Part shown: positions 17,047 through 25,973 of the stretch, in pieces
How the letters are laid out: each line of letters begins with the position of its first letter
Numbering within the stretch: the first letter of the stretch is position 1
Source: Mucilaginibacter sp. UBA5151
Lineage (GTDB): Bacteria; Bacteroidota; Bacteroidia; Sphingobacteriales; Sphingobacteriaceae
Direction: 5' to 3'
Assembly (NCBI GenBank): GCA_002413785.1
Contig: DHXR01000052.1
Location: forward strand, 1-64,000
Length of the DNA stretch: 64,000 nucleotides
The notes under the pieces: generated by a model
What the model was told of the DNA's origin: nothing
Databases searched by the model: none
The model's input: the letters and a program-made list of their open reading frames with translations, nothing else
Made by a program: the position numbers and the translations under genes

Positions 17047-17905
17047 GGACAGGAAGTAAAATGCGGTGAGCCGCAGTGTAAATATTAAAGCGTTGTCCCC
17101 TTAAAAAACCAATAAGCGTGATATTAAATTCATCTGCAAGTTCAACAGCCAGGCTTGACGGAGCGCCAACCGCAGCAATAATATTGATTCCCGCCATAGC
17201 CGCTTTTTGTACCAGTTCAAAACTTGCCCTGCCGCTTAACATCAGTATGCTTTGATTTAATGGCAGCCAATTTTTGTTCAATGCCGCGCCAATTAGTTTA
17301 TCTAAGGCATTATGGCGACCCGCATCTTCGCGTAAGAGCAACAATTCGCCCTTTTAGTTAAATAGCGCCGAAGCATGCAATCCGCCTGTATCTGCAAAAA
17401 CCTGTTGGTGCTTTCGCAGTCTATCCGGCAATTGGTACAGTAATTCTGCATCTATCCTGAATTTATTATCCCTCTGCCCGGTAAAAGCGCTTACGGTTCA
17501 TATAGCTTCTATAGAACCCTTGCCGCAAACCCCGCAGCTTGAAGTGGTATAAAAATTACGTTCCGTGTTTTTGAGTTCAGGGATAACGCTTTCGGCTAAT
17601 TTTACCAGGATTACATTCTCCTTATTCTCAGCGCAGGCAATAAAACAGTGGTCGATAGCGGCAATATCAGCAGTGCTTTTAACAATCCCTTCGGTAAACA
17701 GGAAACCGGCGGCAAGTTCCGGATCATTGCCGGGGGTGCGCATGGTGACTGAGATATTTTGCAATTTCCGCTTGTTTTCTGCACCGTATTCCAGCCTTAT
17801 CTCCAACGGTTCCTCAATAGCCAGTGCATCGCTTGCATCTATGCTTTTATCATCATTTACTTTGATAACCGGGATCCTTTTAATTGCACTATCAGCCATA
17901 GTCAA
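17030..17905 (-). pseudogene. fdhD: FdhD (formate dehydrogenase sulfurtransferase), two in-frame stop codons
   Basis: The frame is continuous from 17905 to 17030 except for two stops. TGA at 17498-17500 follows TSSCGVCGKGSIEAI, where a CGA codon would give the usual Arg. TAA at 17354-17356 interrupts HASALFN-KGELLLLREDAGR. Between them the frame still encodes FdhD-like sequence, as it does after the second stop (REDAGRHNALDKLIGAALNK, then SGRASFELVQKAAMAG). The CGVCGK motif contains the sulfur-relay cysteines needed to hand sulfur from IscS to the Mo centre. No indel is present, so these are point mutations. Loss agrees with the frameshift in the partner fdhF. Confidence 0.85.
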
Positions 17906-17986
17906 ATATACAAATCGGGATGCTGATTGTTTATTTTTATTGCAGGCACACCCTATTTTATGATGATTTTGCCCTAATTTTGTGGC

Positions 17987-18229
17987 ATGAAGATAAAAGT
18001 GCTGGCATTTGGTATTTCAAAGGATATTTTTGGTGCATCATCCGTTAACCTGGAGCTGGCCAACGATGCAACCGTATATAATTTGCAGTATGTGCTGGAG
18101 CAGCAATACCCCCGCCTGCAGCAACTGGCATCGTACATGGTGGCCATAAATAACGAATATGCCCTGCCCGGCGATACCATCCATGAGCGGGACGAGATCG
18201 CTATTATTCCGCCGGTGAGCGGGGGGTGA
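17987..18229 (+). CDS. moaD: MoaD, molybdopterin synthase small subunit
   Basis: The 80-residue ubiquitin-like protein ends in the diagnostic Gly-Gly (PPVSGG). In the pathway the C-terminal glycine is adenylated by MoeB and converted to a thiocarboxylate, which MoaE uses to put the dithiolene sulfurs onto precursor Z. Typical fold elements are present (KIKVLAFGISKDIFG at the start, DEIAIIPPVSGG at the end). It starts 81 bp from the divergent fdhD start and lies apart from moaE, with an exonuclease gene on the other strand in between. Confidence 0.85.
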   Translation: MKIKVLAFGISKDIFGASSVNLELANDATVYNLQYVLEQQYPRLQQLASYMVAINNEYALPGDTIHERDEIAIIPPVSGG

Positions 18230-18330
18230 GGAATCCTTTTCACCATTGTTTGTGTCCTCACAAACAATCCGCCGGAAAGGCAAGCTTTGTCTGTGGGGAC
18301 ACAGACAAAGGGGATGGAGATAAGGAAGAG

Positions 18331-18900
18331 TTAAATTAAACCTCTTTTTTTCATTTCCCAAAAGCATTTCACAGTGGCTGTTATGTCTGCCAAAGCATCA
18401 TGGGCTCCGTCAAATCTGGTGTTGAATAATTTTTGGTGTAATTCTGTTAGCTTAGGATACTTGAAGCCATAAGGGCCGTTTATAGCGCAATAGTTCACCG
18501 ATCCCATCATTGTGCATATTAACTTCTTAGCGGGTAGCGGGTTTTTCATTTTAGCCCGAAGAAATTCAGCACCAACAATGTTTTTGTCAAAGCTTACATT
18601 GTGTGCTATTAAATATTCTGATGAGTCAATCAGATTGTTAAAGCTTTTTAGAACAGGCAACAGATCAACACCATTTTTTTGGGCAAAATCTGTAGTTATA
18701 CCGTGAATTTTGGCGGCATCGGATGGGATAATAAAACCATTGGGTTTTATTATCGAACTTTCTTTAGCTAAAGTATTGCCATCCTTGTCGTGCAAAATCC
18801 AGGCTATTTGAACTAATCTCGGCCAATTATTCAAATCAGTCACCGGCGCCTTATAATTTCTTGGCGTTCCTGTAGTTTCCGTGTCAAAAAATAAATACAT
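18331..18900 (-). CDS. DnaQ-like 3'-5' exonuclease
   Basis: The 189-residue protein is a DEDDh exonuclease. ExoI is MYLFFDTETTG (Asp and Glu metal ligands), ExoII is LIAHNVSFDKNIVG, and ExoIII is FDGAHDALADITATVKCFW, with the His and the last Asp in place. Such stand-alone proteins act like the polymerase III epsilon proofreading subunit or in repair and RNA trimming. It interrupts the Moco cluster on the opposite strand between moaD and moaE and is functionally unrelated to it. Confidence 0.85.
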   Translation of the reverse strand: MYLFFDTETTGTPRNYKAPVTDLNNWPRLVQIAWILHDKDGNTLAKESSIIKPNGFIIPSDAAKIHGITTDFAQKNGVDLLPVLKSFNNLIDSSEYLIAHNVSFDKNIVGAEFLRAKMKNPLPAKKLICTMMGSVNYCAINGPYGFKYPKLTELHQKLFNTRFDGAHDALADITATVKCFWEMKKRGLI

Positions 18901-18940
18901 AATTTAGGTCTCTATTAAAAACAAAATAAAACATTTTAAA

Positions 18941-19360
18941 TTGTCCACACAAATTCAAATATCGCCCGACCCGTTAAATATTCAATCATGTATTGACTGG
19001 ATCATGTCGCCGCAATCCGGCGGAATTGATGTGTTTATCGGCACCGTTCGCAATGCCACAAAAGGCAAAGCGGTTTTACGCCTGGAGTTTGAAGCTTATG
19101 AACCTATGGCCCTGACCGAAATGGAAAAAATAGTAAAACAAGCAATCGAAAAATGGCCGGTACAAAAAGCGCTTGTCCATCACCGCACCGGGGTATTACA
19201 GGTTGGCGAAGTACCTGTCATTATAGCCGTATCAGCGGCCCACCGTGCTGCCGCATTCGAGGCCTGCCGTTATATTATTGATACGCTGAAACAAACTGTC
19301 CCTATCTGGAAAAAAGAAATATTTGAAGATGGCGAAGTGTGGGTGGCTGCACATCCGTAA
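18941..19360 (+). CDS. moaE: MoaE, molybdopterin synthase large subunit
   Basis: The 139-residue protein matches MoaE over its whole length. It has GGIDVFIGTVRNATKGKAVL early on, the central FEAYEPMALTEM, the catalytic region HHRTGVLQVGEVPVIIAVSA with Lys/His residues, and the C-terminal VPIWKKEIFEDGEVWVA with the conserved active-site lysine. It converts cyclic pyranopterin monophosphate to molybdopterin with MoaD. No ATG is available at the expected position, so the start is taken as TTG at 18941. The stop is followed after 3 bp by an AGAGATTAG repeat. Confidence 0.85.
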   Translation: MSTQIQISPDPLNIQSCIDWIMSPQSGGIDVFIGTVRNATKGKAVLRLEFEAYEPMALTEMEKIVKQAIEKWPVQKALVHHRTGVLQVGEVPVIIAVSAAHRAAAFEACRYIIDTLKQTVPIWKKEIFEDGEVWVAAHP

Positions 19361-19363
19361 TGC

Positions 19364-19530
19364 AGAGATTAGAGACTGGAGATTAGAGATTAGTGCCTTT
19401 CTTTGGGGGTAATGAATAAAATAATCGACCATCCGTAAAACGCGAATATATAAATATCAAATTCTTTATTCTTTCGGACTTCCAGTCGTTCCGACTAAAA
19501 CTAATCTCTAATCACCAGCCTCTAATCTCT
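19364..19530. repeat. AGAGATTAG inverted-repeat element between moaE and moeB
   Basis: The left arm at 19364-19393 is made of AGAGATTAG-like units, and the right arm at 19500-19530 is its imperfect complement, about 100 bp apart. A CTTTCGGACTT box lies in the loop (19471-19481). The right arm overlaps the end of moeB and supplies its stop codon. The same arm sequence occurs inside and after aroA. Confidence 0.7.
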
Positions 19531-20583
19531 AAATTCAACCCATGCCTTCAATCCGCCTTCCAAAGAAAACACCCTGGCATCAGGATATTTCTGCTTAATA
19601 GCCTTAACAGCTTCCCCGCTTCTTTTGCCTGATGCACAGTAAAGCACCGTTTTAACATCTTTGTTTATTTGATCAAGATCTGTAGTAAGCATATCTAATG
19701 GCATATTCCTGCCGCCTATGTTAAACTCCTTATGTTCCTGATCTGACCTTATATCTATCACTTCGATTGAATTTTCAGCAATAGCATTCTTTAGATCAGC
19801 AACCGAAATTGCAGGGATAATAACCGTCTCCATTAACCTTGTGATATGGATATTGGTTGTATCGCCAATTTTAATAATGCGGCTCTGCATTGTTTGCGCA
19901 TCAAATATAAGCACCTTACCTGCAAGCAGTTTACCGGTTTTGGTAATGTATTTAATTACCTCATTAGCCTGCATACAGCCAATAATGCCGGCCAGTGTGG
20001 GGATCACCCCGCCTTCAGCGCAATTGGGGATTTTTGTAGCATCCACTTTTGGAAAAAGGTCGCGATAATTGGGCGACCTTGTGTCGTTTTCATTCTCAAT
20101 GTTCCAAACTGCAACCTGTCCCTCGTATTGGTAAATAGCGCCGTAAACCAGCGGCCTGGCTGTCAACACCGCAGCATCATTCAATAAATAACGGGTATCA
20201 AAATTATCGGTGCCATCTACCACAATATCATACTGCCACAGCAAATCCATCACATTATGCGACGTTACACGCACATCATGGGGTACCAGTTTTATACCGG
20301 GATTTTGTTTTTGTAAATGCTCACAGGCTACGACGGCTTTTTTATGGCCCACATCCGCCGGGGAGAATAATACCTGACGATGAAGGTTACTGATTGCAAC
20401 CGTGTCGAAATCGGCAATACCCAACGTGCCTACGCCTGCTGCTGCCAAATACTGCGCGGCCGGACTGCCCAGCCCCCCGGCACCAACAATCAGTACCCTT
20501 GCATTTTGCAAAAGACGCTGGGCGCGTTCAGTAAAACCCGGCAAAGCGATCTGGCAACTGTATCGTAAGAAATCGGGGTTCAT
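19522..20583 (-). CDS. moeB: MoeB-like adenylyltransferase with C-terminal rhodanese domain
   Basis: The first 240 or so residues are a ThiF/MoeB/HesA E1-like domain: nucleotide-binding VLIVGAGGLGSPAAQYLAAA, then VVDGTDNFDTRYLLNDA and the catalytic-loop region. The zinc-site cysteines of bacterial MoeB are not obvious, but CAEGGVIPTLAGIIGCMQANE is present. The last 100 residues form a rhodanese domain with active cysteine in VLYCASGKRSGEAVKA. The protein should adenylate MoaD and may also pass on persulfide sulfur. Its ATG overlaps the stop of mobA by one base (TGATG). The last residues, EFRD and the stop, come from an AGAGATTAG repeat. Confidence 0.85.
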   Translation of the reverse strand: MNPDFLRYSCQIALPGFTERAQRLLQNARVLIVGAGGLGSPAAQYLAAAGVGTLGIADFDTVAISNLHRQVLFSPADVGHKKAVVACEHLQKQNPGIKLVPHDVRVTSHNVMDLLWQYDIVVDGTDNFDTRYLLNDAAVLTARPLVYGAIYQYEGQVAVWNIENENDTRSPNYRDLFPKVDATKIPNCAEGGVIPTLAGIIGCMQANEVIKYITKTGKLLAGKVLIFDAQTMQSRIIKIGDTTNIHITRLMETVIIPAISVADLKNAIAENSIEVIDIRSDQEHKEFNIGGRNMPLDMLTTDLDQINKDVKTVLYCASGKRSGEAVKAIKQKYPDARVFSLEGGLKAWVEFRD

Positions 20584-21767
20584 CAGGCGTTTGTTGTTTG
20601 ATGCAATAAAAGTTTAACTTTTTCAAGATCTTCGGGCGTATTTACATTAGTAAGGTCATCCGGATTGGGAACCTCCAACAAAGTTATATCGCTGTTTATC
20701 AAAACCTTCCGTGGACAGGAATAACCCTGTGACAGGAATGAAAGCAAAACGGGATAACTTTTTGGCTCCCAAATGGTGATCAATGGTTCCGGGAAATCAT
20801 CAAAGCTGCTTTGATAGGCAGTTGCAATTGACGAACTATTCCGGTTTTCCGTTAAATATTTTAATGTTTTTTCACTTAATAAAGGCAAATCGCAGGCGAC
20901 AACGAACCAGGCGCTGTCGGGTTTTTCGCGGAATGCTGATAATATGGCCCCAAATGGCCCCAATCTTGTAAAAGTATCCGGCAGACTTGCATAATGCCCA
21001 TCAATTTCCTGCTGCTGGTCTGCCCGGCAGGAGATAAATACCTCTTTGCAAAAGGGTTTCAACATATCGGCAATATGGTAACGTTGTTCTTTTCCGTGCC
21101 AGTTTACGCCGCCCTTATCAAAACCCATACGTTCGCTTTTGCCCCCGGCCAGCACCAATCCGTTGAGTACCGGTTTAGCCTGCTGCATTTGCTTTTCAAA
21201 AAAAGCAATGATCTTTTCGATTTCACCAAGTCTGTAAAGCGGAAGGACCTTCCAATTTGGAACAACCTCTTTTATAAAATCAAAAACCTCATTAGCATCG
21301 TCGGCAAGCAAAATCATTTGCACATTGTTTACCTGCGCCACGCGTTTTTGCAATGATGCTTTTTTACTTTCGCAAATAATAACTACCTGCGCTTTTGCCT
21401 GATGATGGTTACCGTTTACAAGCACAAGATCAGCACCCGCAAATGTTTCCCTGAGCTTAAATGGGTTAAACTCCGTTTTGTAGTTTATTTCCCTGTAATC
21501 TATCTGGTCGGTATAATCAATTACCGCTCCATTCGCCAAACGGCCAGGCTGTAAAATAATATCATCATTGTGCGAAGTATCAACGTATGCACATTTACAG
21601 GCTGGAGATAAAGTATTTATAATCTGATCGGCCAGCAACTTTATAGCGGCACATTGGCCGCCAATCAGGGCCCATTCATTTCTGCCAAAATTACCGGTGG
21701 ATGGCCTGGCTAAAGCAGGATGTTTTTTATGCCCTTTTGTAATCACGTTATGCTCTATTGAAATCAC
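20583..21767 (-). CDS. mobA: MobA-like guanylyltransferase with an N-terminal MobB-like domain
   Basis: The C-terminal half (from about residue 195) is a nucleotidyltransferase: NGLVLAGGKSERMGFDKGGV carries the NTP-binding loop and Lys, followed by FTRLGPFGAILSAF and FVVACDLPLLSEKTL with the metal-binding Asp. It attaches GMP to molybdopterin. The N-terminal 190 residues resemble MobB-type GTPases in order but have no P-loop, so they may be a substrate-binding relic. It overlaps moaC by 20 bp and moeB by 1 bp, which implies tight co-translation. Confidence 0.75.
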   Translation of the reverse strand: MISIEHNVITKGHKKHPALARPSTGNFGRNEWALIGGQCAAIKLLADQIINTLSPACKCAYVDTSHNDDIILQPGRLANGAVIDYTDQIDYREINYKTEFNPFKLRETFAGADLVLVNGNHHQAKAQVVIICESKKASLQKRVAQVNNVQMILLADDANEVFDFIKEVVPNWKVLPLYRLGEIEKIIAFFEKQMQQAKPVLNGLVLAGGKSERMGFDKGGVNWHGKEQRYHIADMLKPFCKEVFISCRADQQQEIDGHYASLPDTFTRLGPFGAILSAFREKPDSAWFVVACDLPLLSEKTLKYLTENRNSSSIATAYQSSFDDFPEPLITIWEPKSYPVLLSFLSQGYSCPRKVLINSDITLLEVPNPDDLTNVNTPEDLEKVKLLLHQTTNA

Positions 21768-22218
21768 GTTTACCTCCCGTTTTTGATAGCAGCTTCGTTT
21801 CTTTTATCACAATATTGTGGCTCATCGCCTTACACATATCGTAAACCGTTAAAGCTGCAATAGATGCTCCTACCAGTGCCTCCATCTCTATTCCTGTTTT
21901 AGCGGTAATACTTGCAGTACAATCAATCACAATCTCCTGTAGTTCATTTATGCTGATCGTAATGTTGCAATTATCCAAACCCAATGGATGACAAAGCGGG
22001 ATCAGGTCGCCCGTTTTTTTAGCCGCCATAATGCCGGCAATTATCGCGGTCTGAAAAACCGGACCTTTTTTTGATTGAAGGTCGCCACCCGCCAAATGCT
22101 CTAAAACCTCCGCAGGCATACAAACGATGCTCCGCGCGGTTGCAGTGCGATGCGAGGCTTGTTTTGAAGTCACATCAACCATAGTTGGGTTGCCTTGTTT
22201 ATCTAAGTGTGTGATCAT
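21748..22218 (-). CDS. moaC: MoaC, cyclic pyranopterin monophosphate synthase
   Basis: The 156-residue protein shows the family motifs in order: MVDVTSKQASHRTATARS, the loop KKTGDLIPLCHPLGLDNC with the catalytic His, and KTGIEMEALVGASIAALTVY with conserved Glu residues, then the Lys in MSHNIVIKETKLL. It completes precursor Z synthesis from the MoaA product. The start codon at 22218 directly follows two 20-bp direct repeats that also occur, in related form, before aroC. Confidence 0.9.
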   Translation of the reverse strand: MITHLDKQGNPTMVDVTSKQASHRTATARSIVCMPAEVLEHLAGGDLQSKKGPVFQTAIIAGIMAAKKTGDLIPLCHPLGLDNCNITISINELQEIVIDCTASITAKTGIEMEALVGASIAALTVYDMCKAMSHNIVIKETKLLSKTGGKRDFNRA

Positions 22219-22257
22219 TGTTTTGATTTCACCGATTTTGTTTTGATTTCACCGATT
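22218..22257 (-). repeat. Two 20-bp direct repeats forming the moaC leader
   Basis: Read on the minus strand, AATCGGTGAAATCAAAACAA occurs twice in tandem and its last base is the A of the moaC start codon. A related pair, AATCGGTGCAATCATAAAAA and AATCGGTGTAATCACAAAAA, with the same 20-bp period ends just before the aroC start at 53654. Confidence 0.7.
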
Positions 22258-22269
22258 ATTATCTGACAC

Positions 22270-23463
22270 TCAGAAGCGCCAAACTTTAAACACCTCTCCT
22301 CTTTTAAACTCATTCCTTTCCAGCGGCAGTTCTATAAACGCATCGGTATCTGCTAAGTTAGCAAAATCTCCTGATCCGTTTCCTTCAACCGGGGCTGCCA
22401 TTAACTGGCAGTACTCATTAAAATGAAGTTTTACCTGCAAAAAGCACTTTACGGGCTGATGAAAGCTATAACGGTTATTTAAAACCGCAAATAAAGGTGG
22501 TTTTTCATTTATACCAAGCGAGGCCTGCAACCATGGTAAAAAATACCTGTGGAGGCACATAAAAGTTGCCACCGGGTTGCCCGGGAAAGCGAATACCAGT
22601 TTACCGTCATCATGCCTGCCAAACCAAAATGGTTTACCGGGACGCTGCTTAACTTTATGAAAAAGCTGGTTTACCTTTAGGTCGTTCAGCGCCTTTGGTA
22701 TATAATCAAACTTGCCCATGGATACGCCACCGCTCAAAAGCAGCACATCATAATTTTCAAGGCAAATGGCTAACTGCTTTTTAATGGTCGCCGGTTCATC
22801 CGGGATATGCAGCGTATCAGCCAATAAGCCATGCTGTTTTAAAACTGACTTAACGGTATAGCTATTTGAACGCCTGATCTGGTAAGGTGTGGGTGTTTCG
22901 TTTACATCAACCAGTTCATCACCAGATGAAATAATTACGACCCGTGGCATTTTTTTAACTCTTAATTCCGTTTCGCCAACTGAAGCCATAAGGCCAATAA
23001 GAGCAGGACTAACACACTGGCCTATATTGGCGACAATATCATCCTGCTTTTTATCATGACCTTTGTAATGGATGTTTTGGCCCCTCTTTATCTGATTGGT
23101 AACCAGTGTGGCTAAGCCCGCCCTTAATTTAAGGTCCTCATAACGGATAACCGTATCAGCTGATGCCGGTAACACGGCGCCTGTCATGATCTCCACACAT
23201 TCATTCTGCTCCTCAATGGCAACCGGAGGATCCCCGGCGGCTTGTGTAGCTTTGATACGAAAAGTACTGATCCCGCTTTCGATAGCATCATAATTCACCG
23301 CTATCCCATCCATGGTCACCCTATTAAACGGAGGTAAATCCCTGTCGGCTTTAATATTCTCCGCCAAAACCCTGCCTAAAGCCAATTCAAAAGGGACTAT
23401 TTCAGCGCCGTAATCTGTAACCTGGGCAAGTATTATTTTTTCAGCTTCCTCAACAGTTATCAT
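22270..23463 (-). CDS. moeA: MoeA, molybdopterin molybdenumtransferase
   Basis: The 397-residue protein has the usual MoeA arrangement. The N-terminal domain includes LPPFNRVTMDGIAVNYDAIE, the central MoCF-biosynthesis domain carries VIISSGDELVD and LLLSGGVSMGKFDYIPKAL, and then VKQRPGKPFWFGRH and FAFPGNPVATFMCLHRYFLP, all family hallmarks. It inserts molybdate into adenylated molybdopterin. The next gene upstream, moaA, ends 24 bp before it. No mogA/moaB partner is found in this window. Confidence 0.9.
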   Translation of the reverse strand: MITVEEAEKIILAQVTDYGAEIVPFELALGRVLAENIKADRDLPPFNRVTMDGIAVNYDAIESGISTFRIKATQAAGDPPVAIEEQNECVEIMTGAVLPASADTVIRYEDLKLRAGLATLVTNQIKRGQNIHYKGHDKKQDDIVANIGQCVSPALIGLMASVGETELRVKKMPRVVIISSGDELVDVNETPTPYQIRRSNSYTVKSVLKQHGLLADTLHIPDEPATIKKQLAICLENYDVLLLSGGVSMGKFDYIPKALNDLKVNQLFHKVKQRPGKPFWFGRHDDGKLVFAFPGNPVATFMCLHRYFLPWLQASLGINEKPPLFAVLNNRYSFHQPVKCFLQVKLHFNEYCQLMAAPVEGNGSGDFANLADTDAFIELPLERNEFKRGEVFKVWRF

Positions 23464-23487
23464 ATCACCTTAATTTTTTATTATTAT

Positions 23488-24477
23488 TTATCCGCCAATG
23501 GTAGCCATTGATTCATGCACCCCTTTATGCTGAACCCTTAAACGTTCGGCCTCCCAACCATCTTTTGCCCTGTGACTAATGGCGTTTAACAATGTTTTGT
23601 TTAAGTTATCTTCACTAATTTCCTGTCTTATCAAATCTTTAATATTCAGTACCCCATCATCGTATAAACATGTTTTTAATTCACCTGTCGGTGTAATCCT
23701 GATGCGGTTACAGGTACCGCAAAAAGTACGCGAAAAAGCCGCTATAATACCAATACTACCCTTGTGCCCGGGAATCTGGTAATTATATGATGTTGAATGC
23801 AAGGGGTCTCCGATCTTTTTTACACCGGGATATTTACTGCTGATCTCTTCTAAAATGCGTAAATAATCCCATTGCAGTCCCCCATAAAGATGGTTGTCGC
23901 CGTTAAATGGCATTTCTTCAATAAAACGAACGCTAACCGGCAATTCCCGCGTCAACTCAACCAATGGGATAATATCTTCAATATTTTTACCGTCCATCAC
24001 CACCGCATTGATCTTCACTTCCATATCATGCTTCAGCAACTCATCCAATGTCAGCATAACATTTGCGAACTCATCCCTTCCGGTAATTGCAAAAAAACGA
24101 CCAGCATCCAAGGTATCCAGACTCAGGTTAACAGAGCTCACCCCTATTTTTTTTAATTCAGGCACATAAGGTGCGGTCAGTACCCCATTTGTGGTTATGG
24201 TAAGTTCTTTTACTCCGGTTAATTGTCCAAGTGCCGTTAAAAACCGCATAATATCCTTGCGTACAAAGGGCTCCCCACCGGTTATGCGAATCTTTTCGAT
24301 ACCCATTTTTACCAGCAAGGAACATATTTGCAGCATTTCCTCATAAGTCATCAGTTCCTTGCGCGCTAACCATTGAAGGCCTTCTTCGGGCATGCAGTAA
24401 AAGCAGCGCAGGTTGCACCTGTCCGTCACCGCAAGCCGCAGGTAATTAATTTTTCGTCCGTGATTATCTGATAACAA
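23488..24477 (-). CDS. moaA: MoaA, GTP 3',8-cyclase (radical SAM)
   Basis: The 329-residue enzyme has the radical-SAM cluster site LAVTDRCNLRCFYCMPEEG (C-x3-C-x2-C) and the second Fe-S site near the C-terminus (FCGTCNRIRITPTGELKTCL). It ends in the required Gly-Gly (MATIGG). It converts GTP to the 3',8-cyclo intermediate for MoaC. It is the first gene of the minus-strand moaA-moeA-moaC-mobA-moeB operon. The 135-bp divergent gap to mocA holds its promoter, but no clear TAnnTTTG pair or Moco riboswitch can be seen there. Confidence 0.92.
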   Translation of the reverse strand: MLSDNHGRKINYLRLAVTDRCNLRCFYCMPEEGLQWLARKELMTYEEMLQICSLLVKMGIEKIRITGGEPFVRKDIMRFLTALGQLTGVKELTITTNGVLTAPYVPELKKIGVSSVNLSLDTLDAGRFFAITGRDEFANVMLTLDELLKHDMEVKINAVVMDGKNIEDIIPLVELTRELPVSVRFIEEMPFNGDNHLYGGLQWDYLRILEEISSKYPGVKKIGDPLHSTSYNYQIPGHKGSIGIIAAFSRTFCGTCNRIRITPTGELKTCLYDDGVLNIKDLIRQEISEDNLNKTLLNAISHRAKDGWEAERLRVQHKGVHESMATIGG

Positions 24478-24612
24478 TTATTTACTGTCTAAAATTTACG
24501 CCAATGTAAAAATAATTAATACAAATTAGTCCAATGTTGATTAAATGTACTTTTTCTGTTATTTTGACCCTTGTATTAATTAAATTACAACATTTATAAT
24601 TATCTAAAGCAA

Positions 24613-25182
24613 ATGCCCGGTATTATCATTCTTGCGGCCGGTTCATCAGGCAGGCTGGGTTCGCCCAAACAAAACCTGATTTACAAAGGTCAAACTTTAT
24701 TGCAAAGAGCTATTAAAACGGCAGTGGCATCAGCTTGCGGGCCGGTGATTGTTGTTTTGGGGGCGAATGAAAATGTAATCCGGCAAAGCATTGAGGGCAG
24801 CAAGGCAACAATAGTTTATAATGCTGATTGGCAGGAAGGTATGGCATCATCTATCCGGGTCGGCATTACAGCGCTTAAAAAAAAACACCCGGAATCTGAT
24901 GCTGTAATTTTAATGCTTTGCGATCAGCCTTTTGTTGATACTTCCCTGCTTAATCAGTTCGTTCAAAAAAGATCAGCAAAAGGAATAATTGCCTGTGCAT
25001 ATAATGATACCATTGGTCCGCCTGTTTTATTTGATGCTTTTTATTTTGATGACCTGCTATTGTTAAAAGGACAGGAAGGCGCTAAAAAGCTTCTGATGAA
25101 ACACCAGCATGATATTGTTACAATACCGTTTCCTTTGGGTAGCGTGGATATCGATACGGTGGAGGATTTTGAGCGGTTATAA
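24613..25182 (+). CDS. MocA/PucB-type nucleotidyltransferase
   Basis: The 189-residue protein starts with the NTP-transferase loop MPGIIILAAGSSGRLGSPKQ and has the metal-binding region AVILMLCDQPFVDTSLLNQF. This subfamily contains molybdenum cofactor cytidylyltransferase (MocA) and related proteins that prepare the cofactor for xanthine-dehydrogenase-type enzymes. It is divergent from moaA, in keeping with a Moco role. No xanthine dehydrogenase is in the window. Confidence 0.8.
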   Translation: MPGIIILAAGSSGRLGSPKQNLIYKGQTLLQRAIKTAVASACGPVIVVLGANENVIRQSIEGSKATIVYNADWQEGMASSIRVGITALKKKHPESDAVILMLCDQPFVDTSLLNQFVQKRSAKGIIACAYNDTIGPPVLFDAFYFDDLLLLKGQEGAKKLLMKHQHDIVTIPFPLGSVDIDTVEDFERL

Positions 25183-25190
25183 GAAATAAA

Positions 25191-25388
25191 TTATTGCTTT
25201 TGTTTTGGAAGTTTTTTTAACAATTCTTTAGCAGGGACTGATTTTACGTTACCCTTTCCATCACTTATAACCAGGCTCCCGTCATTTGCGGCAGAGGTTT
25301 CCACTAATTTACGAAGTGCTTTATTTACTCCATAAAGAATTTTTTCACCAAATTCATCCAAATCTGTACTTTTAGTTTGAGCTATCAT
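25191..25388 (-). CDS. Small companion protein of the zeta-like toxin
   Basis: The 65-residue protein is helical at the N-terminus (LDEFGEKILYGVNKALRKLV) and lysine-rich at the C-terminus. It overlaps the 3' end of the zeta-like gene by 17 bp, so the two are translationally coupled. By position it may be the neutralising partner of the kinase, although known antitoxins of this type are usually encoded upstream and have a different fold. It is not recognised otherwise. Confidence 0.5.
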   Translation of the reverse strand: MIAQTKSTDLDEFGEKILYGVNKALRKLVETSAANDGSLVISDGKGNVKSVPAKELLKKLPKQKQ

Positions 25389-25956
25389 TTCTTTGTAGTA
25401 AAATGGTATTCCAAATATCGCTGTTAATTATTACTTCTCCAAACAGAGTCGAACTTTGGGCAACAACTTCTGATGGTACGCTCGCATTGTTCATAACAAT
25501 CCATTTATCGCAAACAGGTATGTATAAATTTAATAGATTTTTTATACCCCGGTAATATCTGCGTTCAATTGTATCAATAGGAATGTTATGTCCGCCCTCG
25601 CTTACACGTTTTGCAACCCGATCATACGCCGTTTCAGGAGAATCTAACCAAAAATAAAGTAATGTAACTTCGTAACCAGCTTGTTGGGCTTTTTTTATTA
25701 ATGAAACATAGCTCCTGGTTGAAAGTGTGGTTTCAAATGCAAAATCAGATCCTTCGCCCAAAAGTTCATTAATTCTTTTCAGCATTATTCGTCCCGCTTC
25801 TATTGCTACACTTTCGGGATTAAACGGAGAAATCCCTGCGGCTATATTATCTGCATTAACAAACTCTCTACAGTTTAATATTTCAGGCAATATGGTATAA
25901 CTGGCGGTAGTTTTACCTGCTCCGTTGCAACCAGCAATAATATATAAGTTTGGCAT
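25372..25956 (-). CDS. Zeta-toxin-family P-loop kinase
   Basis: The 194-residue protein starts MPNLYIIAGCNGAGKTTASY, with a Walker A motif (GCNGAGKTT). FVNADNIAAGISPFNPES and FAFETTLSTRSYVSLIKKAQ match zeta-like ATPases that phosphorylate UDP-N-acetylglucosamine in toxin systems or have uncharacterised kinase roles (COG4185). A conserved Arg region follows (YDRVAKRVSEGGHNIPIDTI). The short gene overlapping its end may belong to the same module. Many chromosomal members of this group have no shown toxicity. Confidence 0.75.
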   Translation of the reverse strand: MPNLYIIAGCNGAGKTTASYTILPEILNCREFVNADNIAAGISPFNPESVAIEAGRIMLKRINELLGEGSDFAFETTLSTRSYVSLIKKAQQAGYEVTLLYFWLDSPETAYDRVAKRVSEGGHNIPIDTIERRYYRGIKNLLNLYIPVCDKWIVMNNASVPSEVVAQSSTLFGEVIINSDIWNTILLQRNDSSN

Positions 25957-25973
25957 TTGTCACTTTTTATGCT

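Noticed and set aside
17498..17500. TGA in fdhD as a selenocysteine codon
   Set aside because: The residue at this place is not a catalytic cysteine, FdhD is not a selenoprotein, and a second ordinary TAA stop follows.
24478..24612. Moco riboswitch ahead of moaA
   Set aside because: The 135-bp divergent gap has no extended pairing of the expected kind.
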